The notes under the pieces: generated by a model
Told to the model about the DNA's origin: nothing
Database searches by the model: none
What the model saw: the letters and a program-made list of their open reading frames with translations, nothing else
Shown here: positions 44,159-54,294 of the stretch, one piece after another
Layout of the letters: every line of letters begins with the position of its first letter
Numbering within the stretch: the first letter of the stretch is position 1
Translations under genes and position numbers: made by a program
NCBI GenBank assembly: GCA_033064195.1
Contig: JARBJD010000097.1
Span: 62,001 to 126,000 of the forward strand
Direction of reading: 5' to 3'
DNA length: 64,000 bases
Source of the DNA: Blattamonas nauphoetae
Taxonomy: Eukaryota; Preaxostyla; Oxymonadida

Positions 44159-44503
44159 AACCCACAAAAACAAGAAAAATGTTGATCAACGATATCTCCT
44201 TTCCCGACCAACTTCAGCATATTTCTTGATTGATATCCATCCAAGATTCTATTTTATATACTTTTCAGTTGTTTACCAGTCTAACAATCATTCTTTCCAG
44301 AGATCCGCAACAACAAAGAACGACGATCCTTTTTCTCACCGGATGGTGTAATCCGTATCGGAGAAATTTATACGACAGATAATCATATAGAAATTCAGAA
44401 TCTCGATACTTTGATACTTCAAACGCCACCAGGAGAGAGATCGAGCATCTCGGCTCAAATTGATTCCAACAATGGGCCAACAACAATCAAACTTCAAGAT
44501 ATC
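44159..44503. other. Intergenic region before the PB1 gene
   Basis: AT-rich. An open frame continuous with the PB1 gene extends upstream from 44503 to about 44411 without an ATG, so a 5' exon is possible. Nothing else seen. Confidence 0.4.
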
Positions 44504-45328
44504 ATGTCCTCATACGTTCAATCTCTGAAAATCTCGTACACAGTGACGAATGACACTCGTCGGATGGAAATGAACCAGGTCCCATCCATGGAAGCCTTGC
44601 TCGGACAAATTCACACTTTGTTTAACATCCACCCTGCGTCTCCACTGTCTGTCACGTACACCGACAGCGAGGGAGACACCATCACTATTGCCAACGATGC
44701 CGACGTTCATACAGCCTTCGAAACAGCCCAACTTGGAAGCACAATCAATCTCTCAGTTTCTCCAAAATTTCAAAAAGCATCACATCACGCCATGTTCTGC
44801 TGCCGACGCAGACGAGTTGGTTCTCGCTTCTGGACTGATCCCGAGCACCCGTTTGGATTCACCCGACGCGAGTTCCCGTTTGGAATGCCGTTCCCTCTTC
44901 GAATCACGGCTCGGTTCGACAAGCAGGCGGTTCAGACACAGCTCGAGTCGACGTTCGGCGCTATCAAAGAGTTCCTCACTCTCATCATCGTCGCCATGGG
45001 ACTGCACCTCTGGTTCCCCTTCAAATACATCCTGAACAAGACGAAGCCACACGAAGACCAGACATCAACTGCACAGAAGGAAGGCACGCAAGACGACACG
45101 TCCACTCCGCTCCAGACCGATCAAGCTTCCCTCTGCAACTCGCAATACCCGCCTGTTCCCCAACCTCCTCTGGCGACGGCAGCTGAGCAAGATAATGCTG
45201 GGACATTCCAACAGTTCGGAGCGAACTTCATGCAGTTCTTCCAGGCGATGACAAAGCAGGCACCGAGTCAGACTCCTCCTCCTGTGCAGGTTCCAGACCA
45301 CCAACTCCTCCACAGCAAGGACGACTAG
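44504..45328 (+). CDS. PB1-domain protein with a hydrophobic segment
   Basis: 274 residues from the first in-frame ATG (MSSYVQSLKIS). Residues 7-80 match a PB1 fold: the basic-cluster lysine lies in SLKISYTV, and an acidic OPCA-type motif follows in TYTDSEGDTITIANDADVHTAF, so it could be a type I/II PB1 able to pair head to tail with other PB1 proteins. A Cys/Arg-rich stretch (MFCCRRRRVGSRF) and an aromatic segment (HPFGFTRREFPFG) come next, then a hydrophobic helix (LTLIIVAMGLHLWFPF) around residue 165. The C-terminal 80 residues are Pro/Gln/Thr-rich and probably disordered. The family recalls p62/NBR1-like adaptors only in the PB1 part; no ZZ or UBA domain seen. Separated by about 200 bp from the kinase gene downstream. 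Confidence 0.75.
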   Translation: MSSYVQSLKISYTVTNDTRRMEMNQVPSMEALLGQIHTLFNIHPASPLSVTYTDSEGDTITIANDADVHTAFETAQLGSTINLSVSPKFQKASHHAMFCCRRRRVGSRFWTDPEHPFGFTRREFPFGMPFPLRITARFDKQAVQTQLESTFGAIKEFLTLIIVAMGLHLWFPFKYILNKTKPHEDQTSTAQKEGTQDDTSTPLQTDQASLCNSQYPPVPQPPLATAAEQDNAGTFQQFGANFMQFFQAMTKQAPSQTPPPVQVPDHQLLHSKDD

Positions 45329-45533
45329 TGTTGCGTAACTTCCCTTCTCCACACTTCTCTAAACATACAACTTTTCGTCACTCTTCTGTGATTATTCGCA
45401 AAAATGGCGGTTTTTATATCCATTAAGTAGATGATTGATGAAATATGGTGCGTCCAGTCATTGTGAAGATTCAATGATGTCCTTTGGGTTGATCGCGAAC
45501 TCAAATTATCTGCAAAACGACTGAAACCAGAAT

Positions 45534-47523
45534 ATGGCAGATTCAATACAAGTTCCTGTGGGATGTTTGTTCATTTTCTTGATTTCATTGCCCATTTGAA
45601 TCTCTGTGTACTGCTCAGATTCCTTCCTTCGAATCATCAACTCTGGTGGTTTTGGAACGGTTGTTGAAATGATTGAAAAGTCGACCAACATGCACTATGC
45701 AGGCAAGATAGTGCAGTGCTTGACACAAAAGCACAAGGATCGCTTCGATCGAGAGGTTGGAAGGCTGAAAACATTCGAGCATCCTCGAATCATCAAACTG
45801 AAGGAATCAGTAGCAATGGAGGGCAATCAAGTGATGGTGATGGAACTGGGCGGAAAATCTCTTGCCGACGTTGTTCAAGACTATGCAGAAAGGAAAGTTC
45901 GGATGCCTCGAGAGGTTTGTTCGTCAATCGCCTTTTATTCATGTTCTCTTTCATCGATTCGATTGTTTCTCTCATTTTTCTCTTCCTTTTGTGAATATGC
46001 TGAATGTATCAGGAAGTATATCGGGTAATGGAGGATATTGCGTCCGCACTGGAAATGATGCACAACCACGAAAGCGGAAGGACAGCACATGGCGACATCA
46101 AAATGGAGAACATCCTGATGGACGCAGATGGTCATGCAAAGCTCTGTATACATTGTCATTCTCTCCTTCATCCTTCCTCTACTTCCATTCTCTCTGTTCT
46201 TCTGTTCTTCTTCGAAGGTGATTTTGGGGCAGCGGAATCCGAAGACGTGAGCAGCAGTCGTTCTGTGATGTCGCAGCTGTACGTGTCGCCGGAGCGGATG
46301 GAGTCGGAGACTGGAGCAGCAACGTGCGAGGCGGATGTGTGGGCGTTGGGAGTTGTACTGTATTGGCTGCTGTTTGGAGAGCCGCCCTTCAAAGCGAAGA
46401 ATCCCATCCAATTGATCCGAGAAATCGCGTCGTTCAAACCGATCGGTATTCCGAATTCGTGCGGAGAGGAGGAGCGAGCGCTGCTGATGCGAATGATGGA
46501 CCCTGTCTGCCTTCCTCTCTTTTGATCATCCCTCCTTTCTCTCTTCCCCTCCCACTTTTTCATCCCTCATTTGCTCTCTTCCTCTTCTCTTTTGCCCAGT
46601 GTGCCGAGACTCGAGTGACATGTCGCCAGCTGCTCCTGTCGAAGTCGTTCCGATGCCTCGTCAACACAATCGAAGGAGTGTGGAAATTGAAAGACGAGGA
46701 ACAGGCTTTGCGAATTTCTGCCCAAAAAGAAACAGTGAAGATGACAGTGGAGAAGAGAAAGGCTGAGGCGAAGGCTAGAACGGCGGAACAAGAAAAGTGG
46801 ATGGCAGAAACGAGGGAGAAGAAGGCAGAGGAACTGAAAGAGCAAGCTGAAAGAGACAGAGAGAGGATGGCGGATGAAGTTTGGAGGATTCGAGAACAAC
46901 ATGGAGAAGCGAGAGGAAGGATGGAGAAGAGAACCATGTTCGTGAAGGCGGGATCACCAAGAGTGACGGTGCCAACTGCGTGGGTTGGAACAGAATCTCT
47001 CAAAACATTCGACGAGAACACTCACAGTCTCACACCGACCACTCTCACTCAAATTGTCAGCCTCGAAAAATCCACAGAGTGGAGAACAGTATTCACTCTT
47101 CCGATCGACGAGGGAGAGTGGGAACTCAAAATCAGAGGAAACGACGCAGTTTGGATTGCGAGTGTGTTCTTCTCTCTTTTCAGAATGTCAGGTCTGGGAT
47201 TCCTTAAACATCCACTTCCGGAAAATGCAACACAAAGGCAGTGTGGGTCGTGGATGAATGGGATTGGTGGACATTTCATCCTTTGGGATGGAAGAATGTG
47301 GAAAGGAGGTGAATTCAAGCCAGCAGGAACGAACAAGTCGTTGACACGAATTGGGCAGACCGCAGCGATTCGAGTGAACATGAGGACGAGAGAAGCTCGA
47401 CTGTTTGTGGACGATGAGGAACAGCCTGGGATCTTCACCGAGATCCCTTCTCCTCTGTGCCTCGGTATCTCAACACACAATCAGAATCAGCAGATTGAAG
47501 TGTTCTGGCTCAAACGAGTGTGA
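45534..47523 (+). CDS. Protein kinase with coiled coil and SPRY-like tail, five exons
   Basis: Exons 45534-45564, 45619-45914, 46013-46145, 46218-46504 and 46600-47523; introns are 54, 98, 72 and 95 nt, GT...AG, all phases agree, giving 556 residues. The start MADSIQVPVG gives a natural kinase N-terminus after splicing. Kinase motifs: glycine loop NSGGFGTVV, lysine in HYAGKIV, catalytic loop AHGDIKMENIL (HGD instead of HRD), CDFGAAES, LYVSPERM, and CEADVWALGVVLYWLLFGEPPF. The catalytic Lys, Asp and DFG are kept, so it is probably active. A charged coiled coil (about residues 270-350, KAEAKARTAEQEKWMAE) is followed by a beta-rich SPRY-like module (GHFILWDGRMWKGGEF, RLFVDDEEQPGIF, PLCLGISTHNQ). 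The same tail occurs in the gene at the left edge of the window. Substrates unknown. Confidence 0.9.
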
Positions 47524-47683
47524 GAGTTATCCTGTTCCTATTTTAACTTCTTTTAATCATTCTTTGTTTTTTTGAGTTGATGAAAAGTGTGATAAAGGAG
47601 AAAGTTCATTGAACAACCACCCAGGCATCCTTTTGGATGAATTTTTCATTTCAATCTGGTCGTTTCTCTCGTTTTTTTTTAAC

Positions 47684-47695
47684 TGACCCATAACG
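47684..47695 (+). promoter_or_regulatory. Fixed-distance upstream motif, family copy B
   Basis: TGACCCATAACG, followed by AGTGA; CAT is 33 nt before the ATG at 47722. Confidence 0.65.
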
Positions 47696-47721
47696 AGTGA
47701 TTGAACACAGAATCTGACGAA

Positions 47722-48795
47722 ATGACAGTTTTAAACGCCAAGATAAACTCCTCCACCGATTCTCCTTACCCTGGTATCTCTTCCCATTTCTTTTCATGTT
47801 TTACAGATTGCTTACCGTTCCTTAATTGGAATGAAGGGGGTTTTAAATCCGAACACGAAAAGGCCGTAGTATTTCGGTCTTTCGTTGCCACCATTAAGTC
47901 CCAACCCGCACTTAATGACTCTCTGGAAGCTAAGGCAATGAAATTTCTCGAATCTGTCCCACCAATTGGTCAACCACAAACAGATGCTTTTCTCAACAAC
48001 TTTAAGCAAACCTCTGATGAATCGTTGGAAAACTTCGTAGAGTGCATTGTGGTGCTCATGTCTGCACCCAGTCAAGCAATTCCCACAGCAACAATGATGC
48101 TTCTCAAAAATTTGATCTATCACTGTTCTACAAACGTTAATCTTAGCCTCGTCAAAGCCAATCTGATCCGTCAACTCATCAATACTCTCAATCCACTGTC
48201 ACTTTCCTGGATCGAAGCTGCAGATATCCACACTAATCTCTTGGCAGCCATCATCGAATCTGTCTGGCTCGCAACTCCGGATGGTCTCACACTCCTCGGA
48301 ATTGAAGATGACGATGAACAACAGGCTGTTCATGCGACGATTTTGAAGCAAGTTCTCATGCCTTCGGAGGAGTATATTAGGCATTTGTGCGTGAACCGCT
48401 TTTCGATCGTCGATGGGGACCAATCCTTGAATTTTCTGGCGCTCCTCGCCCAAATCATCCAAATATGTCCTTCTTATCGACCAACAATGAAAATTGTTCT
48501 TCATATGCCAGTATTTCTCGCGATACCAAGTTGTCTCACATTCTTCGAATATGATGAGGCAATCTGGTCTTTTCTGTCTTCGATGGTCTATACCCAGCGG
48601 GAATGGAACAAACAAAAGGGAAAATATCGACGGATGTGGAAGGAAGTTCAGCGGATGTTGAGAATGGAGGGCATGGAAGATGTGATTGTGGAAAAGCTGC
48701 AAAACGACAAAATCACAGCCTGCGGAGGATGGATTGCTTCTGCATCGATTGAGTGGAACAACCTGCTGGGCATGAACCTTCCGGCATTTCAATAG
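47722..48795 (+). CDS. Short alpha-helical family protein, copy B
   Basis: First copy of the tandem array, 1,074 nt from ATG to TAG. Landmarks: CLPFLNWNE, KANLIRQLINTLNP, IRHLCVNRFSIVDGDQS, VFLAIPSCLTFFE, MLRMEGMEDVIVEKL and WNNLLGMNL. Candidate intron at 47774-47806 (33 nt). An earlier in-frame TTG lies at 47701, but the ATG at 47722 is chosen because it keeps the exact motif spacing and the family length. It starts about 200 bp after the kinase gene, on the same strand. Function unknown. Confidence 0.85.
   Translation: MTVLNAKINSSTDSPYPGISSHFFSCFTDCLPFLNWNEGGFKSEHEKAVVFRSFVATIKSQPALNDSLEAKAMKFLESVPPIGQPQTDAFLNNFKQTSDESLENFVECIVVLMSAPSQAIPTATMMLLKNLIYHCSTNVNLSLVKANLIRQLINTLNPLSLSWIEAADIHTNLLAAIIESVWLATPDGLTLLGIEDDDEQQAVHATILKQVLMPSEEYIRHLCVNRFSIVDGDQSLNFLALLAQIIQICPSYRPTMKIVLHMPVFLAIPSCLTFFEYDEAIWSFLSSMVYTQREWNKQKGKYRRMWKEVQRMLRMEGMEDVIVEKLQNDKITACGGWIASASIEWNNLLGMNLPAFQ
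47774..47806 (+). other. 33-nt GT...AG cassette (candidate intron), copy B
   Basis: Begins GTATCTCTTC and ends TGTTTTACAG, strongly pyrimidine-rich; phase 1, no in-frame stop. Confidence 0.65.
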
Positions 48796-49055
48796 AAACA
48801 GACAAAAACCAGCGACTCTTTCGAACTGAATCTGCCTGCTTTTGGGCAACAACCACTGTTTGCGTGATCATTATCGGCTCTGGAATCACTTCATGGTCTC
48901 GTTTGCCGAACTTTTGGGATTCTCTCTCGCCAGTCTCGCTCGATGGTCACCACACTCTCATTCTCCTTCGCCGCCACTCAAGCACTCATCCATCTGCTCG
49001 TTTGTGGAAGGCAATGCGTTGTTCGATGGTTGCCACACTCCTTCTCTTCCGTCGC

Positions 49056-49091
49056 CGACACTGTCTGAGAACAACTTCTCAGACAGTGTCG
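49056..49091. repeat. Perfect 16-bp inverted repeat with 4-nt loop
   Basis: CGACACTGTCTGAGAA, loop CAAC, then TTCTCAGACAGTGTCG. All 16 pairs match. It lies in the spacer after copy B. Possible origins: a small structured RNA, a recent foldback event, or a remnant of a foldback element. Confidence 0.8.
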
Positions 49092-49503
49092 TCCTCCAAA
49101 CTCATCACATCGTCGACTCCATCACCACAACACGCTGCGGCCTCGATGTGTGTCAACTGACACACAATCATCACTTCGACTCCTTGTGTTATCTCGTCCC
49201 TCTCCCCCACACCCCACCGACCGACAAATCGATTCTTCCAAAGTCATCCATTGCTGCCAGCGAGTCTCTGTGTCCCACTCCAAATGTCGATGTGAGTTTT
49301 GGGCAGGAGCTGAGTGGAAAAGAGCGGAAGGTAAATCAACTTGGAGTCTTCAGCTCCATCACCATCGCAGCTACTCTTGCACTGCTCACATTGCTCGTTT
49401 GTGGAAAACAATGGAGGATGACGCTGTCGGAGAAGTTGTTCTCGTTGTCGGCACAGCTAATCGATCCATCCATCGACGCAAACTCATCTCACCGTCGACA
49501 AAA

Positions 49504-49680
49504 TCCCCACAACACGCTCTGGTCTCGATGTCTGTCAACATCCCCACAACACGCTCTGGTCTCGATGTCTGTCAACATCCCCACAACACGCTCTGGTCTC
49601 GATGTCTGTCAACATCCCCACAACACGCTCTGGTCTCGATGTCTGTCAACATCCCCACAACACGCTCTGGTCTCGAATTT
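49504..49680. repeat. 37-bp minisatellite, about 5 copies
   Basis: Unit tccccacaac + acgctctggt + ctcgatgtct + gtcaaca, starting at 49504, 49541, 49578 and so on, nearly identical. A diverged single unit occurs at about 49,116-49,160 (ccacaacacgctgcggcctc). Confidence 0.9.
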
Positions 49681-49839
49681 AAGATTAAAAACTAGCCAGC
49701 CTCTTGGTACAGAAAGAGTGCAAGTGTGACAATGAGAGGAAATGTGACATTAGCAAGCTCCGCAGAAGTGAAGATTGACAGAGGTTGTGGATGATATCAA
49801 GTCCAAAACTCGATCGCGAGTTCTCGGCATTTCCTGCAG

Positions 49840-50127
49840 GTGAATGGAAGGGATACATCAATCATCGACTCTTCATTCTCCAATTTTTCGAGTCCAAACT
49901 CCGCCAGTGGAATGGTGCTTTCTCTCTCATCTGGCACTCTCAACCTTCTCCGTGCCAACTATGTCAACTGTTTGTCACAATCCATTTCTTCATCATGTCC
50001 AGACGAGGTGGTGGTTCGGATCAGTTCGGGGACTCTCACGATGGACTCCTGTTCGTTCTCGAAATGCTCGACAAAAGGAAATGGAGGAACACTTGTCTGG
50101 ATAGAACATTCGCCATTGACCCAGTAA
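49840..50127 (+). pseudogene. Beta-helix protein fragment
   Basis: 96 codons of typical beta-helix units (SSFSNFSS, LSLSSGTLNLLRANYVNC, SSGTLTMDSCSFSKCS, KGNGGTLVW) ending in a stop, with no signal peptide, ATG or membrane segment. It looks like a stub of a gene related to the two minus-strand beta-helix genes, left in the array. Confidence 0.65.
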
Positions 50128-50169
50128 ACCACACGCTGAGGTCGATCAAGAGCTGGCGAGGAGAGGACG

Positions 50170-50760
50170 CGAACAGATGTGGGAAGGGAAGATCGGGATC
50201 GATTTGAATGTCACTGCCAAAAGTCTGGAAAGCGTCATCACCCCAGAAATATGGGAAAGATCGTTGAGCTCGTCGAACGAGACAGATCTGATGAGCTGCG
50301 ACGATACGCTCAAGCAGACTCTGTCACTGCTCACGCTTCAGTGAGTGAAGGAGGTGTTTGTTGAATCGGATTGAGATGACGACAACGATGGAATGGACGA
50401 CTCGGCCCTTCGAACACTCTTCGCAGCATTCACAAAGACGAGCGATGAAGAAGTGTCACTTGGGACGATTGTTGTGTCTGCACTTGCAGTGCTCGGGAAG
50501 ACAGTTCATCTTGAAAGAGATGTCAGCTTCGCTGCTGTGAATGAAGGAGAGAAGAGAAGGCGGGTGGAGTGCTCCATTGATGATAGAAGATGGAAGCGTG
50601 GAACAATACGAATGTTAGAAACGATGATGAGACGATGGATTGAGTCGCTGAGCTTCTTGGAGTTGGAGTTCGGTGTTTCACTTCTTTTTTTGGCGGAAGA
50701 TTTAATTCACATGGTTGAATCCACAATCTATCACGGATACCTCGCCAAATGTCCATCATC
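50170..50760 (+). pseudogene. Further gene fragments next to the beta-helix stub
   Basis: Two plus-strand pieces: 50177-50344 (MWEGKIGIDLNVTAKS, then TPEIWERSLSSSNETD, ending in a stop) and about 50393-50760 (DDSALRTLFAAFTKTSDEE, then MRRWIESLSFLELEFGV). Both have protein-like composition; the second is helical. Neither has a complete domain or a clear start. Probably debris of neighbouring large genes. Confidence 0.4.
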
Positions 50761-50924
50761 TGTCACCCTTCTTCATCTTCAACCAGAACTACAATATCTT
50801 CTGATTATTGTTTGCTGTCTCTTTTATTCGTTCTTTCATCGTCTTCATCTTCGTTTTTTGAATACTATTCTTCCTTTTAGATGTTTATTTCATCTAAATG
50901 TCATTGTTTCACATTGTTTTGTTG

Positions 50925-50936
50925 TGACCCATAGCG
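50925..50936 (+). promoter_or_regulatory. Fixed-distance upstream motif, family copy C
   Basis: TGACCCATAGCG. CAT is 33 nt before the second of two nearby ATGs (50963), so the motif spacing decides the start in favour of that one over the ATG at 50945. Confidence 0.6.
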
Positions 50937-50962
50937 AGTGCTAAATGTCTGAGTCACTCTCA

Positions 50963-52036
50963 ATGTCTGCTTTAAAATCGAATAAAGATACCTGCCATGA
51001 AACTCCTTGCTCTGGTATGTGTTCTCTTGTGTGTTTATAATTTGTAGAGTGTTCATCTTTCCTGAATTGGGATGAAGAAGAACATGCCAATGAACACAAA
51101 AAGGCCGTTATCTTTCGATCTCTCGTTGCCACAATGAAGTTACGACCAGAATTTGATGGCAAACTGGAGACGAAAGCCGTTGAGTTTCTGAAATACGTGT
51201 CTTCAAGTGCTATATCATCAGCAGATGCTTTTCTCGGCAGCCTTACATTGCCCTCTGATCATTCGTTAACAAACTTCATCCAGTGCATTGTAGTTCTCAT
51301 TTCTTCAGCCAGTGAGAGAATCATCACAGCAACAATGGAGATGCTGACTGACCTGTTCAATTGGTGTTCCGCTAAAGGCCGCTATACTCTCGTGCAAGCT
51401 GATCTGATCCCTCAACTCATCCTCGCTCTCAATCCACAGTCTATTACTTTTGCAGAAACACTCGACATCCACACTTATCTCTTGGAAATCGTCTCCAGCA
51501 TTCTCAGGCTCGCAACACCGTCTGGTCTCAGTCGAATCAGAATTGAAGATGACAATGGACAACAAGCTGTTCACAAGACAGTTTTGCAGCAAGTTTTATA
51601 TCCTTTGGAGAAGTATATTTGCCATTTGTGCGTGAACCGCTATTCGTTCGTCGATGGTGAGCAATCCAGGTGGTTTCTGATACTCCTCGCCCGATTCATC
51701 CAAATATCTCCTCATTATCAACCCCACATGGATTTTATTCTGAATATGCCAGTGGTTCTCACGATCCCAAGTTGTCTGACATTCTTCGAATTTGACAACT
51801 CTATCAATTATTTTCTGTATTTGATGTTCGATACCCAGCGGAGATGGAACGAGACAAGCAGAGAAGTGCGACAGCTGGAGAAGATAGTGTATCGAATGTT
51901 GAGAATGGAGGGCATCGAAGATGCGCTTGTGGAAAAGCTGCAGAATGACAAAAAGGAATACTTCGGAAGATTAATTGTTGAAAACTCGATCAGATTGAAC
52001 AATCTGCTTGGCACGAACCTTCCAAAACAGGAATAG
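50963..52036 (+). CDS. Short alpha-helical family protein, copy C, with an obligatory 33-nt intron
   Basis: Exons 50963-51014 and 51048-52036; the total genomic length from ATG to TAG is again 1,074 nt and the product 346 residues. Here the 33-nt cassette contains an in-frame TAA, so the gene is intact only if it is spliced. Joining restores CSECSSFLNW in line with its paralogues. Other landmarks: QADLIPQLILALNP, ICHLCVNRYSFVDGEQS, VVLTIPSCLTFFE, MLRMEGIEDALVEKL and LNNLLGTNL. Start chosen by motif spacing (MSALKSNKD). Function unknown. Confidence 0.85.
51015..51047 (+). other. 33-nt intron of copy C
   Basis: Begins GTATGTGTTC and ends ATTTGTAG. It carries an in-frame TAA, which makes it the strongest evidence that this cassette is a real intron in the family. 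Confidence 0.8.
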
Positions 52037-53182
52037 AAAAAGACAAGAACAAGCGAAAAACAAACTGTACAAAGGACCCTTCGCTCTCCATCCATCACCA
52101 TCTCCAGCCCCTCTTCCTCGTTTTCCTTCGATGACAACACCACTCTCTCGCTCTCTCGATTCTGAAGTGATTTATCGCGAAGCATTCTCCAGCTGATTTC
52201 CAACTCGCACCAACACTCCCCAACACGATCGACACACACTCCTCTTCGTTTTCTCAGTTGGATGCAACATTCTAATTTGGGTGGGCGTCGTCTGGCGATC
52301 AAAACGGCAGGTTCCTGTCCTCTTTCTGTGGCTGATCGGGGTTGCATTTCAACAACCCTCTCCCCCTCTCCCTCAACATTCTGGATCTGCCTGGCCTGAG
52401 ACAATTGACAGTTGTGATGGCGATTGGGGAGGATTGGAAGACGTTGTCGCCGAATTCATGGCCGTTCTTGAACCCTGCTCCCTCACCACCAACACCCTCC
52501 CACTCCCTTCTCTGCCTCTCCCTCACCACCCACACCCTCCCACTGCCCTCTGCCTCTCCCTCACCACCCACACCCTCCCACTCCCATCTGCCTCTCCCCT
52601 CCCCGCACTCGGTGTGACATGTGCTCATGATTATTCGTTCGATGTGGAACCAATGCTCGCCTCTACTGTCTTCCTCCTCCGCATTCTTTGACTCCTCGTC
52701 GAGTTCTCCACTCTTCCCTCCTCTCTCCCTCCATCGCCCAAGATTGCACTCCAAACTGGACGGGATGGGAAGGAAGGACGAGGAATGGGATGACTAGTCA
52801 CAATTCGTCACTCAGCATCAGATCACCTCTGCTCGCTCTCCAAAGTGGAAGGTGGCTTGATGCACGCTGGTCTGCTCTGCAATGATCACCAAATGATGAT
52901 GTCTCTGATTGGGAGTGTCTGAGTTGCACACATTCATCCACACCCGACTCAGCCTCCACAGTGAACCTTAATTGGTTGGAACGGATGGCTGTGACGTTGT
53001 TTGCACTCTCAGTGTTTGTTGGATGGCTGCCCACTTGTCCGATTTCAACCAAACCACACCAACTTCTGATTGTTGTCTCTTTTATTCATTCGTTTATCAT
53101 CTTAATCTTCGTTTGTTGAGTACAACTGTTCCATCACATTGTCAATTTCATCTCAATCTCATTATTTCAAGTCGTTCTGTCC
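52037..53182. other. Array spacer between copies C and D
   Basis: Includes a roughly 200-bp block (about 52,090-52,270) that recurs at about 56,490-56,650 and 59,040-59,210 (ctcttcctcgtttt...cactctctcgctctct...ttcttcgtt-like). It also contains a CT-rich 38-bp repeat (about 52,490-52,610; unit cctctccctcaccacccaca ...) shared with the 5' side of copy F. The pyrimidine-rich upstream region of copy D begins at about 53,070. No gene. Confidence 0.6.
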
Positions 53183-53194
53183 TGACCCATAACG
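53183..53194 (+). promoter_or_regulatory. Fixed-distance upstream motif, family copy D
   Basis: TGACCCATAACG; CAT is 33 nt before the ATG at 53221. Confidence 0.65.
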
Positions 53195-53220
53195 TGTATT
53201 CTGACACTATCTCCGTCAGA

Positions 53221-54294
53221 ATGACAGCTTCATGCAATTCTACTGAGACTTCAATTGAAAGGACATCCTCTGGTTTGTCCTCCCCTCAGTTGCCATTTTG
53301 CATAGAGTTTTCTCCTTTCCTGAATTGGTCAGAAGGCCAACTTCTCTCAGTATCGAAAAAGGCTGAAGTCTTTCAGTCTCTTATTGCCACTATGAAATCC
53401 CAGCCTGTATTTGATGACACTTTGGAAACGAAAGGCAAGGAATTTCTAAAATCTTTGTATTGGGATACCAAAGAATCAACAGCTACTTTTCTTAGCAGTT
53501 TTGGGGAAACTCGTGATGAATCATTGACAGGCTTCGTACAATCCATTATGGTGCTCGTTTCTTCACCCAAACAGACACTCATTAAAGCAGCAATGGAGAT
53601 GCTTGCTGATTTAGTCACCAGCTGTCATGTGAATGTCCGTCTTGCCCTCGCAAAAACTGATCTGATCCCTCAACTGATCACCACTCTCAATCCACAGTCT
53701 ATTACTTTTGCAGAAACACTCGATATCCACACCTCTCTCATGACAACCATCCTCAATTCGGTCAGGCTCGCAACTCCGTCTGGTTTGGAACAACTCGGCA
53801 TTAAAGATCGGAATGAAGAACAAACTGTTCACGAGACGGTCTTGAAGCAAGTACTGGTCCCTTCGGAGAAGTATATATGGCATTTGTGCGTGAACCGGTT
53901 GTCGATCATCGAAGGCGAGCAATCCAGCTATTTTCTGATCTTACTCACCGAAATCCTCGAAATATCTCCGTATTATCAACCCACAATGGATTGTGTTCTT
54001 CATATGCCTATTTTCCTCGCTATTCCGAGTTGCCTCACATTCTTCGAACATGATCCCGCAATCAGTACTTTTCTTTCTCTCATGATCAATGCCCAGTGGC
54101 AATGGAAAAGAAAAAGTGATGAGATGCGACAAACTGGGAAGCCAGTGGATCGAATGTTGAGAATGGAGGGCTTCGAAGATGTGATTGAGGAAAAGCTGCA
54201 AAACGACAAAATCACAGCCTGCGGAGGATGGATTGTTGCCAATTCGATCCGATGGAACAATCTGCTGGGCATGAACGTTCAAAAACAGGAATAG
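53221..54294 (+). CDS. Short alpha-helical family protein, copy D
   Basis: 1,074 nt from ATG to TAG. The frame is open further upstream to a non-ATG codon at 52972, but the ATG at 53221 (MTASCNSTETS) is the start supported by motif spacing and family length. Landmarks: FSPFLNWSE, KTDLIPQLITTLNP, IWHLCVNRLSIIEGEQS, IFLAIPSCLTFFE, MLRMEGFEDVIEEKL and WNNLLGMNV. The cassette at 53273-53305 keeps GT...AG but is less intron-like than in A-C; its sequence resembles the coding version in copy G, so it may be an intermediate state. Function unknown. Confidence 0.85.
   Translation: MTASCNSTETSIERTSSGLSSPQLPFCIEFSPFLNWSEGQLLSVSKKAEVFQSLIATMKSQPVFDDTLETKGKEFLKSLYWDTKESTATFLSSFGETRDESLTGFVQSIMVLVSSPKQTLIKAAMEMLADLVTSCHVNVRLALAKTDLIPQLITTLNPQSITFAETLDIHTSLMTTILNSVRLATPSGLEQLGIKDRNEEQTVHETVLKQVLVPSEKYIWHLCVNRLSIIEGEQSSYFLILLTEILEISPYYQPTMDCVLHMPIFLAIPSCLTFFEHDPAISTFLSLMINAQWQWKRKSDEMRQTGKPVDRMLRMEGFEDVIEEKLQNDKITACGGWIVANSIRWNNLLGMNVQKQE
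53273..53305 (+). other. 33-nt GT...AG cassette (candidate intron), copy D
   Basis: Begins GTTTGTCCTC and ends TTTTGCATAG; no in-frame stop. Nearly alignable, base for base, to the non-spliceable cassette of copy G. Confidence 0.5.

Larger units (their letters stand above)
48796..49800. other. Array spacer after copy B
   Basis: Holds a 3' flank shared with other copies (agaaacagacaaaaaccagc, then gcaacaaccactgtttg), degenerate copies of an interspersed spacer word (ctgctcgtttgtggaaggca), a perfect hairpin (49056-49091) and a 37-bp minisatellite. Open frames here follow the repeats and are not called. Confidence 0.6.

Noticed and set aside
49504-49680. CRISPR-like array
   Set aside because: The units are directly adjacent with no unique spacers; it is a plain minisatellite, and the genome is eukaryotic.
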